Assembly (NCBI GenBank): GCA_930367205.1
Contig: OV884014.1
Coordinates: forward strand, 113,751,153 to 113,815,152
DNA: 64,000 nucleotides
Direction: 5' to 3'
DNA from: Acanthosoma haemorrhoidale
Taxonomy: Eukaryota; Arthropoda; Insecta; Hemiptera; Acanthosomatidae
Positions within the stretch are counted from its first letter, which is position 1. Every line of letters starts with the position of its first letter. Shown piece after piece: positions 37,516 through 51,227 of the stretch. Both the position numbers and the translations under genes were made by a program. Below the pieces are notes generated by a model. It saw nothing but the letters and a program-made list of their open reading frames with translations. It searched no databases and was not told where the DNA came from.

Positions 37516-38539
37516 TCTATAAACCATTGTATATTTTATGTGTTTAATGAATAATCCAAAATTAATTTCATTTACATTATCAATTATTTTCATACTATTC
37601 AAATTGAATTTTATGCCTGAATAATTAAAACTTTGGAAAAAATTCAATTATTTAGATGAAAATGCATATCTTAATTGTTTAGTATCGTTTTTCAAATGTT
37701 TCGTCTTGGCTTAAAATCTGCAGAAGTTCGTAAAAAATCTTTAAAACACGCTGTGGCTTTTATATGTGCTCTGATTTTATAAATATTAACTAAATATATG
37801 ATTACCCTACACTTAAGATCTTTAGGGTCACACAAAATAACGATTTTCTTTATGAATAAACTTATGAATTTGTCTTATTTGTTCCAAAAGTGGCAAACAG
37901 CAAAGTGTATTTGTTCAATAAAACAACAACAAAAAAAGCAGGTAAATTTGTTTGATGTAGAGAGACCTTTGAGAATTTGTGCCCAGTTTCTGGGCCGATG
38001 TGCAGACCAGATGGCCATCCACCTCCCTTGTTCACGAGGAGTTAAGTAATAAAGTAACAATTTTCACGACGACACACCATCCCGTGAACTTTAAGGGCCG
38101 GAAAACTGTTTATGTCCTGCTATAAATTCTCTTTCACCCCCCTCCAGTCCATGGGGACTTACGGGCTAATATAAACAGTGTGATCAGACGAAGGATCATC
38201 AAGTCGCGGCTCGTTAAGTTGGCCAATCTTCCAGCACCCCCCCCCCCCACCCTTGGTCTTCCAGCACCGCCCCCACCCTTTGTCTTCCAGGAGATTCGAA
38301 AAAGAAGATATGGAACTTTTATAGCATTGAATTCTATGTTGTTTTGATGAAGGGGAGAGATAAAGTATCATAGACGATATTTTATTTCTTGCATAAATTG
38401 ACAGCGTAATCTGACTTGTTGTTCGACGTGTCTATTCAATTTCAGATCGGTTGGATTATTCTAATGGACAACACATAGAACAGGCAGATAGATAAGGCTT
38501 GATCAATGCATGTTTGAAAGCACGCTGTCACAAAGAGAT
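37516..38539. other. unannotated DNA
   Basis: At 38225-38290 a short C-rich duplication repeats CTTCCAGCACC twice. The frames at 37798-38060 have no domain. Confidence 0.5.
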
Positions 38540-38808
38540 AACTAGGCCAGTGGTCTTCGACCTTTGCTGGTGGCCTAGTCGGAGGGCAGTTTAATTCATA
38601 ATTTGTTTATTTATCTGACACCATATGATCGTAGATGGCCCTGACAGTGCAATATGGTCAGGATAAGAGGTAAAGGGTAGGTTTATAGGTAGTTTACCTG
38701 GTCTTGGAATGCCCACCAATTCACACCCAGTATCTGATGGATCTCTTTCTAGGAAACGGTGAGCGAGAGAGAGAGAGAGAGAGGGAAAGAAAGAGAGAGA
38801 GGGGAATA

Positions 38809-38852
<44 letters not shown>

Positions 38853-39331
38853 TCCCTAGACAGGTATATATTCCTTTATTTAATTTAAAATGACTCCGGA
38901 CTATCACAATTCATAGTGTTTAAATTCCTAAATTAAATAATACTGCACCTATATAGCACATGACACTGTTTAACATATATACAAGTACATCTGAAGGGGT
39001 TAAAGTTAGACAGTGTTCACTTTAATTATATGATTCCGATTATCTGAGAAAAACTCTGTTTTATTATATATGCGAGTCATTCGTGCATACAGCGAATGAG
39101 AGCGCTATATATTTCTGTCAATCATATGATCGTTTATTTTGGCCAATCAGGGGCTGCCCCGGCTCCTAGTGTGCTATTTCCAATTCGGGATCGTGAACAA
39201 GTCCTCTGTCTCTATACTGACGCTGAAGATTTATTGAAAAAAATATGAAAACGTAGGTGGGTGCTTTCTAGTCTTAGAAGAGGGTAACTTCTTTTTTTGT
39301 TCGTGGTAAAAAAAACGATAGTGTTGGTACA
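38540..39331 (-). mobile_element. LTR, family D (alternative U3), with GA tract
   Basis: On the minus strand it starts TGTACCAACACTATCG (39331) and runs through a U3 that matches 8090-8326 and 41672-41796. It then crosses a GA/CT microsatellite (38761-38850) and continues into a decayed R/U5-like block ending near 38540 (on the plus strand GATGGCCCTGACAGTGCAAT and GGTCTTGGAATGCCC match the other family D LTRs). It is thus a whole, diverged LTR with a U3 unlike that of 23876-24696. Confidence 0.75.
38761..38850. repeat. (GA)n microsatellite inside the LTR
   Basis: An imperfect GA run of about 90 bp, interrupted by GGGAAAG and GGGGAATAGGG. It occupies the same position in the LTR as the CT tracts at 8327-8535 and 41793-41845. 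Confidence 0.95.
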
Positions 39332-41671
39332 ACATCATTCACTGAATTAAAAAGATCAATTTTAAACCAAAGGCAAAAACCGCTTTACCTTTTACTAAAT
39401 ATATAATCACGGCCTGTTTCCTATAGCCCAAAAACTTAACACACACCCTTACTTACCAAGAACCATTTGGGCATATTACATAGCAGAGATCAATAGGTCA
39501 GCCAAAAAATCTTAATCTTTTTAACCAATGCCATTCAGAACAGCTGATTAAGATTGCGTCACATTTTTGGCCTTGGCCTGCAGCTAAGCTGTTGGTAAAG
39601 TCTTTTTGAACTAGCGTTGTCACATCTATCACTATTTGGGAGACTGGGGATGCCCAGTCAAAATACTTTTTCTTATAATATTAATAAATTCTTTCTACTT
39701 TTAAAAAGATCCAAAGATGAGGCAGTGCCTAGTTTCTCATCGGACAAGTTTAAAATCTAAGATGGCGGAGGAACCCGGAGCTTTCTTTTTTTAAATCCCG
39801 TTAAAAGTCTATTTTAAAATATTTTAAAACTATCATAGTTGAAATATGTCCGTATGTTCAAGGACGAGCTACCTTTTCGCTTAAAAACAAATCATTTCAG
39901 AACACATGAGGTCTATGAACGTAAAATTGAAAACCTGTGGATTAAAGGGAAAACGCCTGTAGTCAATATTTTGAAGTTTTTTTCCGCCTATTGTGGTGTG
40001 TCTTAGGCCTTCTGATGATTGCGGTAGAAACGATGTAATGGTAGTGTGTTTTCAGTTCCTCTTCGACCAAAAGGATGTGATGATGATAGAAAACCGATAT
40101 CTCTGTATTAATTACCATGCAAAGAATTTTCAACGGACAAATTGATAGATCAGGTCCTATTACAACTCACCAGAGGTTTTCCAGCCGGTTTCCCAGAAAA
40201 ATGAAAGAATGTAGCATTGCATTAATTAATGTGGCTATAAAAAATATTAAAATTAGTCAGAGCAGCATTAAACTCGCTCATTTTTATTGTTAACTCCCAA
40301 AGACTAGTCTGTTGAAAAAAAAATCAATTTGTAAATAGGTTTTTAGCTATGAAAAAAAAATGCTTATAATCTAGAGAAGCGTTTTTGTTCCTACTTCAAG
40401 TTAGTTTTAACGTTAGGGTTTGTATTATATGTTCAAGTGGAAAACTCAATGACCTCGGATCGATTTAATTTTTAAAAATTATTAACGTCTAACCTAAAAG
40501 TTGGCAGACAGATAAAAGACTATCGCCACATACGTGATTAAAAGCAGAAGCTCTGACTTCTGGCTAGCAGCTGATTGACCCATTGGTATATGAGATGCCA
40601 CAATCGTTTGGGAAGTAATATAATTGTGCACAATAATATTCCACAAACCAACACATAAGAAATAATGGATAACAGGTACCAAATCCTATTAATGGAATCG
40701 AAGGAAGGAAACCGAACTCACCTCTGCCAGAACAGTCAACTAACGAAGAGGGGTCGCTGCGTCAAAACCATGTGCACTTAGTTAACAATTTTAAACAGTG
40801 AAATATTCAATTTGGCTGTGTATTTTTCTAACAGTGATGAAAGAATAACAATAAGTGCAAAAAGTAGAATTTGAAATGACTCAAATTGAATAAAATTCTA
40901 CTAACCATTATTAATAAGAAAGACGCAATAGCATAAATAAAAAGGCAAATATATTATATGTTTACATCCTACGGTTGTAAATTTGAACTTTTCTTATATT
41001 TAACCTCATATAATTTTCTCAACTTAACACCTATAACTTGTACGAAAGCGGTCCCTTCACAAATCAATATTAAACTGAATGCTAATATGTGATTGAAAAA
41101 TGACTACATAACCATTCCATTCTGGAAATAGATAAAAGTAGGTCCACTCATTTTTATGGTGCTCGTTTGACGTAGAAACTCTATGATAGATATTTAAAAA
41201 ACAATTCATGAATAAATAAGAATAAATGAAACTTGGAACGATAGTTTACCACAGCCATGGAACGAATCCGCAGCGAGTGGGTTCCATTTATGAGCATCTA
41301 TCTCGTTACTCTAGCTCCTTCAACTGTCGATCGATAGTCAAAATGTATTTTCAACCGTTCCATTTTATCACCAATGGAATTGCCTTACAATAAATTTCAG
41401 GTAGTTGGTATACTTTAGGGGTTAAATTCAAAGTGGTGTGTCATATTATCGTCAATTCAGACTTGAGTCCAAACTCTTAAATGGTTACACTGTTTAAAGA
41501 AAACGAGAACTTCTTTGGAAACGAGTCACAACTTCAATGTTTTTCAATTTTTTATCAACCTCAAAAATGTTTTTTTTTGGTACTTGCGCAATAAGTACAT
41601 GTTGAAAATAAAGCACAGATAGAATTTAGACAAATGTCATCACAATAAGTCTACTAAAACCTATTCTTTCT
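39332..41671. other. unannotated AT-rich DNA
   Basis: No gene or repeat family recognised in 2.3 kb. A minus frame at 40494-40682 is unremarkable. Confidence 0.5.
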
Positions 41672-44065
<2,394 letters not shown>

Positions 44066-44135
44066 CTCTGAGGCCGTCCTGACGAGAGCTGGCCACGATG
44101 AGGACGAAGAGCAACGACACGGCGCCAGCCGACAT
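44066..44135 (-). CDS. candidate first coding exon with signal peptide
   Basis: On the minus strand an ATG at 44135 opens MSAGAVSLLFVLIVASSR followed by QDGLR: a short N-region, a hydrophobic core (VSLLFVLIVA) and small residues suited to signal-peptidase cleavage. The frame then meets CAGAG|GTGACG, a reasonable splice donor (GT at 44065-44064). The exon lies in a GC-rich stretch (about 44060-44200) in otherwise very AT-rich DNA, as expected for a 5' exon. A competing upstream ATG in another frame (MPGCRLAPCRC) runs through as a 97-codon ORF. No downstream exon was identified, and the gene cannot be named. Confidence 0.33.
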
Positions 44136-44687
44136 CCTGGCATGACTGCCGGGCTTGGCGGGCTTAGTCTGTCTCCTGCGCCTGCGTTCGAGTCGGTATG
44201 TATGTGTGTGGATGGGGGTTCGAGTCCTTGATGTGGTACATCATTATCTGCGGGGCCTCCTCTCAATGTATCGAATCGTTGTCAAACGACATAATTCCCA
44301 GTTTTCATCAATTTCAGCAAAATCCCTGATATTTTACCTCTAAAGACACTGTTAAAGTTCGTGACTGTCAAGTATAAAACATATGAAATGTCCGATTTTA
44401 ATTCAAAGGAAAGGGTTTTTTGTACTTTGAAGAGGTGATGGATTTATATTTAACAATAAATATATAACTTTTACATAAGGATAACAAAAAACAATGTCCA
44501 ACAGTTAATGGTTCGCAGTATTGTAACGTATGTTCTAGCTTGTCGTAACATTTAAGATAAAATGGATTTGGAGAACTCCAGTTCTAAATATATAGAATTG
44601 TAATGTTTGTAAATACAATATAAGTTTTTAAGCGAAGTTACGCTCAAATTATAGTAGAATACTGAAAATAACGTTTTCTTGTCTATA
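44136..44687. other. unannotated DNA; possible 5' UTR or promoter side
   Basis: The GC-rich part to about 44240 would be the leader or promoter of the minus-strand exon above. The rest is AT-rich and unrecognised. Confidence 0.35.
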
Positions 44688-45308
44688 CAACTTTATTATG
44701 CTAAAATTACAATTATTGGGCAATATTAATTGTGATAAATGTTCTCATTCATACCATATTTACAATTTTCACTCCCTCATTCATACAGCTGTTTGTAAAA
44801 ACAGTCCAGAGACCTCCCAAATCCACATGTTTGTCACCTCCCTCGCATGCGAAAGAGGAAGCGGGGTTTTGAAAAGTCCCCCACGCTCCTCCATCAAGCT
44901 GGTCACTGGTTACAAACCAGCGGAGGCTGACCGAGATCGCGAGAGCCACATACGCTCAGGACATGATTGGAGAAACTGGCCATTGCCACTGCCCACGCAT
45001 TTATAGCAAGTCACGAGACCACTGCCTTTTTAGTCTCTAAGGAGGATCGTATGGATGAGTGGTGCAGTGCTAGGGTATTAGGGTGGTTGGATAGGTTACT
45101 ATAGAATTTCATGAACCTGGAAGGGGTGAGTTCAAGAATGTAAGGTATATTAAGATCGTTATGAATGGTTTTGTTGCTGACGTGATAAGGGGCATTTACT
45201 ATTGTTCTCAGGACTTTTGATTGAAAGGATTGGATACGCTTGATGTTCGACTTTTTTGCTGTCCCCCACAGCTCTACTCCATATGTCCAGACTGGCTCAA
45301 GTAAAACG
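44688..45308 (-). mobile_element. Family A jockey-clade LINE, 3' fragment
   Basis: Minus strand from the AATAAAG end (44688) through the 3' UTR (CATGTCCTGAGCGTATGTGG) to coding segments LNIPYILELTPSRFMKF, QSKVLRTIVNAPY and ELWGTAKKSNIKRIQSF, and a break near 45308. The frame carries several disruptions. Confidence 0.92.
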
Positions 45309-45327
45309 TGTTCTACTCGTTTTGTTG

Positions 45328-45439
45328 GTGATAATAGGAAAATATTTACAATTTGACTATGAATTAATTATTTAGACAGAGAAATCTTTATCTAAATAAT
45401 TAATTCATAGTCAAATTGTAAATATTTTCCTATTATCAC
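45328..45439. repeat. Perfect 49-bp inverted repeat (hairpin)
   Basis: Arms 45328-45376 and 45391-45439 are exact reverse complements, beginning GTGATAATAGGAAAATATTT and ending with TTATCAC in the opposite arm, separated by 14 bases. The left arm ends in AATTATTTAGA, which recurs right after the poly(A) of the following family B element (45646-45656). The right arm joins that element's 5' end directly. Confidence 0.95.
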
Positions 45440-45604
45440 TCGGAAGACTCTCACTACCTTCCTGATTCCACCCGCCTCCTTTAGGCATTCCACACCCTAT
45501 ATCCTTCTCATACATCCTTCAAATGGGGGACTCCCCTTAGTGAAAGGCACTCATTAGCCCAAAATAATTTTCCCACGTCCTATTTTATAAGTTAAAGAGC
45601 TAAG

Positions 45605-45647
<43 letters not shown>
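45439..45647 (+). mobile_element. Family B LINE, 3' UTR copy with long poly(A)
   Basis: Holds the last ~165 bp of family B (CTCACTACCTTCCTGATTCC, ACATCCTTCAAATGGGGGAC, AGTTAAAGAGCTAAG) and a poly(A) of about 44. Its subtype matches the copy at 52046-52253 almost base for base and is truncated within a few bases of the same point. The clean poly(A) and the flanking AATTATTTAGA repeat mark it as one of the youngest insertions here. Confidence 0.93.
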
Positions 45648-45649
<2 letters not shown>

Positions 45650-45657
45650 ATTTAGAA

Positions 45658-46245
45658 ATGACACTTCATTATTAGAGTAATTGGACAGTAAGTTCAACTT
45701 TCCAGCTGGTTCAAATAGTTAACCAGTCAAGCAGGAGCTATAGGAGGTGGTATTGTGGTCATCAAGAAGGGCTGACTTAGTATTGCATGTGGTACTAAAA
45801 CATATTTTTCTCGAGTGTTTTAGCTGGTTGTTCGTGCCTGTGTTGTAGCATGGCACAAACAAAGAAATGACGAAGAAGAATTTATATGTGGATGGTTGAG
45901 TCAGTAAATGTTTGACAAGTGGGAAGTGGACAGCATCGAGATAACGTACAGCTGATGGGAATATTTAGGTGGCGGGGGCCGGTCTGTTGAACTTGCGTCT
46001 AACTCGATCCAAGTAACTCGATGACACTCGAGGCTATTTGAAAGGGCCCTTAGCTCTGATAGACTGACCTTCGCCCTTTCCTTGGCAGCCGCTAACGAGC
46101 CTCTGTATTTTCTGCTGCCGGTATTCCATCTGTCAGTCCCTTAATAGATGAATGAGAGAGATGAAAAGAATGATGAGAAAGAAGTTAGTTCAGGCAGGCC
46201 CTGACTCATAGAACAGATCTTGAGGGCCTTATCTACTCCCCCCTC
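45658..46245. other. unannotated DNA
   Basis: Moderately GC-richer from about 45950. It may belong to the same unknown element as the inverted pair that follows, but no motif is recognisable. Confidence 0.4.
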
Positions 46246-46400
46246 GAACTCTAGATGCAGAGTCATGTAATTAGACAGAACGCTACTCTCGCTTACTGAC
46301 CAGAAATGCTCCTCTCAAGATCTCAAAGACTGTGGAAATTCAGAAGAAGAAATATCCAACGATTTAGACTTCTACAATGAAGACCGCAGATGGAGAATAT
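46246..46400 (+). repeat. Family F copy 1 (unknown coding repeat)
   Basis: Begins CGAACTCTAGATGCAGAGTC and in one frame reads LTDQKCSSQDLKDCGNSEEE then ISNDLDFYNEDRRW before a stop. The reverse complement of 46575-46730 reads a matching acidic peptide (CISRDLKDFENFEEEISSDL, then DLYNEDRRCRL and a stop). Shared reading frame with different codons suggests descent from a protein-coding repeat. The product is unknown to me. Confidence 0.6.
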
Positions 46401-46574
46401 AAGCTCGTTAACTGTGAAATTATAATATTGCGGCTATGAATTAGTGATAAAACAAAATTAGTGGTTAAACGGCTAGATATTCAAAAGTACGTGCTATTTC
46501 TGATTAGGATACAAATTTATCAGGTCTGTTCACCCTGAGTAGAACATTGAGATAAGCACTAAGAGGCTAGATTA

Positions 46575-46730
46575 TAATCTGCATCTGCGGTCTTCATTGT
46601 AGAGGTCAAGATCGCTGGAGATCTCTTCTTCAAAATTTTCAAAGTCTTTGAGATCTCGAGAGATGCATTTCCGGTCACTAGACTAGAGGTGCGTTTTGTC
46701 TAATTGCAAGACTCTACATCTAGAGTTCCA
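46575..46730 (-). repeat. Family F copy 2 (inverted)
   Basis: Inverted counterpart of 46246-46400, with about 175 bp of unrelated AT-rich DNA between them. Both copies end their frame just after YNEDRR. Confidence 0.6.
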
Positions 46731-46779
46731 GTGGGGCAGTTGATAAAGTTCCTCAAACCCTATTTTATTATTACTAAAA

Positions 46780-47236
46780 CAGCTTTATTATGATAACATT
46801 ACAATCTACCTTATTGGGCAATAGATTATAAGGATGTGTGGTGCAGTGTAATAACTGTGCTATATGATCAGGGTGGTTGGATAGGTCACTATGGACTTTC
46901 ATGAACTTGGAAGGAATGAGTTCAAGAATGTAGGGTATATTAAGATCGTTATGAAGGGTTTTGTTGCTGACGTAATAAGGGGAATTTACTATTGTTCTCA
47001 ATACTTTTGATTGAAAGGATTGGATGCGATTGATGTTCGACTTGTTTGCTGATTATAACTTTGTAAATTAGTAATTTATTTTCTATTGAGAGATGGGATG
47101 TCCTTTGAAGTAGTCTGTACAGTTATCCACAGCGTCTGTTTAGTTCTTGTCATTTTAGCCTCGTATGTGGGTTCCAGTTTAGTCGTTTGTCAAGATGGAA
47201 CCCTAAGTACCGTACTAACTCGGATACAGGGAGAAG
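46780..47236 (-). mobile_element. Family A LINE with internal deletions
   Basis: Minus strand: the 3' terminal ~50 bp is joined directly to the end of the coding region, so almost the whole 3' UTR is deleted. The minus frame 46774-47001 includes MRTIVNSPYYVSNKTLHNDL and NIPYILELIPSKFMKVH. A second deletion removes the ELWGTA block. The 5' end is at about 47236, in ETVRYLG. Confidence 0.9.
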
Positions 47237-47952
47237 TTGTTTAAAACCCTATTTAAATTACATGTCATAGCCACACAAAACATATTTCATTTTCATGTCC
47301 CACGGTGTCTTACGGCTCCGCTTCAAAGAGAATGAAAGAGTGTATTTCTTATAAGTACGATGATTTTCTAAAAGGGTGAAAATCTCAAAAAAAATACGTC
47401 GAAATGATATCACAGACAATTTTGTAGTTCCAGTTGAAAATAAAATGGTTCAGAACTGTTAGTCTTTAACAATAAAGATTAAAGCTGCAATTAAAGATGG
47501 CTAGAAACAAAGATCGTATAAAATCTAGGTTGTTGAAGAGCAGCTAGTTTTCCTTCATGAATTAGCTATGATAATCAAGCGAAACTGAACAAGTAGATTC
47601 CAAAAACTATAATGTATGAATCGGTGCCAAAACATTCAACTTAATTAAACCGCTCCAACAACGGAACTTATTACGAAATCGGACAATGAGATATTCAGTA
47701 ACTTCAGAGGGGGAAGTATTTCACAGCAGAAAACTCATATGACCAAACCTGCAACTCGGTACCTGGATATGTGCAGAAAATAATTCACCCTCAGTATTTC
47801 TGTAGTTGTTAACAACAGTGCTAATTCATTATTTCAATTAATGGAAGATTTTTTTATTTTTAATATTTATCTTTCTACGACAATTGATGAATACAAAGAC
47901 GTAGAAATTATAGAAACAATATCAAAAGATTCATCTGAGCATATTTTATTAG
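47237..47952. other. unannotated DNA
   Basis: No gene or repeat recognised. Confidence 0.5.
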
Positions 47953-48422
47953 GACCAGTTCTGCTGTACGGTGCCCAGCTATTTACTCACATAACTGATA
48001 GTACAGTCAAATGTCTCCAACATGGATGAGTTCATCCACCGTAGACACATCAACTTTTTTGACTCGTTGCAGCACCTAACCAACCCAGTGTTTAACACAA
48101 TGACCCCACCACCCTTCCCGCATCGATGGCAACAGACTCTCGGGAAAAAAATTAGGTTAAGAATTAGTATGTAAGTTAGTTTTAAGTTTGATCAAAATGT
48201 TGAGCTCCATCACCTTTATTAGTCGGTTCAGTCCAGTCACATATAGTGTGTATCATTAGACTCGTTTATTCATTATATAATTTTTATGAAATAACAAAAC
48301 CTGTATATAATGTAGCGACGCTACAGGAAATACAAAAATATTTTTTAAATATATTCACCTGAGGATCTATAATTGTATATAATTATCTGTTAATTGAAAG
48401 GGGCTATGAAAGAAAAAAAATG
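47953..48422 (+). mobile_element. Family C LINE, 3' fragment with internal deletion
   Basis: Reads LLYGAQLFTHITDSTVKCLQ, then a deletion of about 100 bp joins CTCCAACAT to GGATGAGTTC, after which the C-terminus continues. The 3' UTR holds the perfect palindrome TGTAGCGACGCTACA (48311-48325), CTGAGGATCTATAATTG and the GGGGCTATGAAAG end with an A-run. Confidence 0.92.
48311..48325 (+). other. conserved stem-loop in family C 3' UTR
   Basis: TGTAGCGACGCTACA is a 7-bp perfect stem around one base. In the other family C copies this site reads TGTAGCGATGCTACA (16.2, 36.4 and 54.3 kb on the element strand) or TGTAGCGTCGCTACA in genome orientation at 29.1 kb. LINE reverse transcriptases commonly recognise 3' UTR structure, so a role in priming is possible but inferred. 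Confidence 0.6.
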
Positions 48423-49898
48423 TATTCGGAAACTGAAGCACATTTTTCTTGCTAAAGAAAACTCAAGAAGAATTTTTTCATTATGAGCCTGTCAATTGAC
48501 TAGTTCTCTGAAGTATTATCTGCAGAATGTTTTATTTTAAATAAACCACGTGTGTTTAGGTTGAAATGATAAGGATACAGCAATACTTAAAGATATTTTA
48601 CATGTTACATGCTCATGTCGCATGTTGACATGTTCAGACAACAAGGATATGACACATATAGTTCTTGTCTTTCCTTTGTGTCGAAGCAATATCAGAGTCA
48701 TTGCGCGTCTTGGCAATGTTAAGTAATAACAATGGGCCATTTTGCCTGGCTATGCTGCACATTTGGGAGTTTTTTGTCTATAAGTGCAGGTTAAATATTT
48801 AAATGCAAATTTTTATCTGCTGGAAAAATAAAGCAAGCGACTGTGCAACTGACTGCCAGCAAACAAAACCCTCTGAAAGTGAGATTAGTGTACATTAGTG
48901 TACATTAGTGGAACCTCCTCGTATAAATTAGCTATAGTTCACTTAGGGAGGGCTTCCTCCTCCTACAAGATTCTGCAGGGCTTGTCGTCCTTCCCAATGA
49001 ATAAACTATCACTTAAAGGGCTTTATTTTCCTCGCAACGGTGGAAGAGATAGTGTACAAAGGATAGTTTTCACAAGTTTCGTCTCTGAGAAGAACTTTGA
49101 AATAAGATACCAAAAAAAGTATCTTTATCCAGTCTTTCAAGAGCGTTTGAATCTTGAAGGAATTATTTATTAACCTTCCAATCCAAGAGAAAAAATTTAA
49201 ATAACATCTCAATAATACATAACAGTACATAAAATACTGAATTCATAACAGCAGAACAGAGTCACGTAGAATGAATGACAATCTATAGACAGTGGATAGT
49301 CATTCAATTTCAGGGGGTTAGACTTAACGAACCATAGGATATACATACCAATATATCCGTAAATAATACCTAATATTTTAAAAATTAAATTTCGTTATTT
49401 GATATTTAAACAAAGCCACCTAAATAACAATATATTTCCGTAACTATAAAAAAAGTAAAAATTATGAAAAGCTATGTAGAAAAATACATGTGTGTTTCTT
49501 TAACATAAATATGCAATAATGTTTAGTAAAATTCGGTAAAACTCCAAAAGAAGACTTATATTAGATAAAGATTTGTGTTTCATAAAGTACATATATTGGA
49601 AAAAGGCATTGGATAATCGATTGTTAGCTAGTCGATAGTGCTGTGAATTGCGTCATTTGGGTACGACTGCGAATTGCTTTGTGTCAATCCCTCAATTTGT
49701 ATCTTTATTTTGGTCACATTGAACTATTTAGCCAATTTACTCGTTACCATCTACATAAGTTCAATGCTTTAGAATAATATTTTTGTTTTTCGATACGTAT
49801 TTTCGTTAATTAGTTGTTGCGCACAGTAGTACATATAAATTTTCCGATGCAAAGAATATATTTAAAATGTAATATTAGGTTCGACAACAACAACTTTA
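48423..49898. other. unannotated AT-rich DNA
   Basis: The 91-codon frame at 48898-49173 and its antisense partner have no recognisable domain. A tandem TGTACATTAG lies near 48889-48908. Confidence 0.5.
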
Positions 49899-50489
49899 TC
49901 ATGATTAAATTACAACCTCATTGGGCAATAGGTAATTGGGATAAATGATCTCATTCATACAATATTTACAATTTTGTATTCACTCGCTCATTCATACAGT
50001 ATTTACAAGCAGCCCAGAGACCTCCAAAATCCACATAGTTGTCACCTCCCTCGCATGTGAAAGAGGAAGTGGTGTCTTGGGAAGTCCTCCACGCTCCTCC
50101 GTCAGCTGCGTCACCGGATACGAGCCAGTGAAGGCTGACGAAGAGCGCGAGAGCCACATACGCTCAGGACATAATTGGAGAAACTGGCCATTGCCTCAAC
50201 TCCCACTGTCACGCACTTTCAGCAGGTCACGAGGCCACTGTCGTTTTAGTCTCCGAGGAGGATTATAGGGATTAGCGTAATGACTGTGCTTAGGGTGGTT
50301 GGATAGGTTACTATGGAAGTTTATGAACTTGGAAGGGATGAGTTCAAGAATGTAAGGTATATTAAGATCGTTATGAAGGGTTTTGTTGCTGACGTAATAA
50401 GGGGAATTTACTATTGTTCTTAGGACTTTTGATTGAAAGGATTGGATGCGCTTGATGTTCGACTTTTTTGCTGTCCCCTATAGCTCTAT
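49899..50489 (-). mobile_element. Family A LINE, 3' fragment
   Basis: Minus strand from the 3' end (49899) through a complete 3' UTR into coding blocks LNIPYILELIPSKF, KVLRTIVNSPYYVSNKT and AKKSNIKRIQSFQSK, breaking near 50489 in ELWGT. The coding part near 50270 carries a small deletion. Confidence 0.92.
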
Positions 50490-51227
50490 AATTTATTATT
50501 AATGTAGTCTGTTAGAGCCCACTAGTAGTCTACAAAAAGAGCAATTGCTATATTTTGTATTTTTTTTTTAATATCAATGTGATACGCCTCTAGCTTGAAC
50601 TTGAAAAGACTAGAAATAAATAATTCTCTATATAGAATAAGGATAACCCTTTGTGAAATTGTTCTGGCTCATGTCCTTTATGTATAGTAGATAATTGACT
50701 CCGTATCTTGTGCAAAACCTAGTTCCCTCTTCCCACCTTAGCCTGACAAACAAAGACCGAACACTTCGCCACATTTCCCCTCTCTTATGAACTATTTGCA
50801 TTTTCTAAGAGTTTGTGAAATGGATCATTGCTATATCCTTGTCCCGAAACAATAGTACACAATAAGAAAATCTTATAAATTTGTGCCTTTGCTAAGTGTT
50901 TACTGCTTTAACCCTAGAGTGCTATTGGTTTTTTTTTTTTAGCTGGTATGACAATACCTTCGTCGAATCTAATACCATAACAAAAAAATGGATACATCAT
51001 GGCCTAGAACACACGATTATAAAAAGATGATTATTGGAAACCCTTTGTTAAATAGTATAAATATTATTTAAAATCACATTACTAAAAAACAAGCGAAATA
51101 TTTAAAATTTAAACATGCATTAAAAGTAAGGAGACTTAGTGCACGTTACAATTGTAATATGTCATTTTGCCATATCGATTATAACTTTTATACGATAATC
51201 TACAGTCGTATGACTTAAAAATACTAG
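50490..51227. other. unannotated AT-rich DNA
   Basis: Separates two family A copies of opposite orientation; nothing recognised. Confidence 0.5.

Noticed and set aside
49945..50268. 107-codon ORF rich in Ser and Arg, with similar ORFs at 28197-28566, 44698-45006 and 51652-51972
   Set aside because: These recur because they are the antisense strand of the family A 3' UTR, not separate genes.
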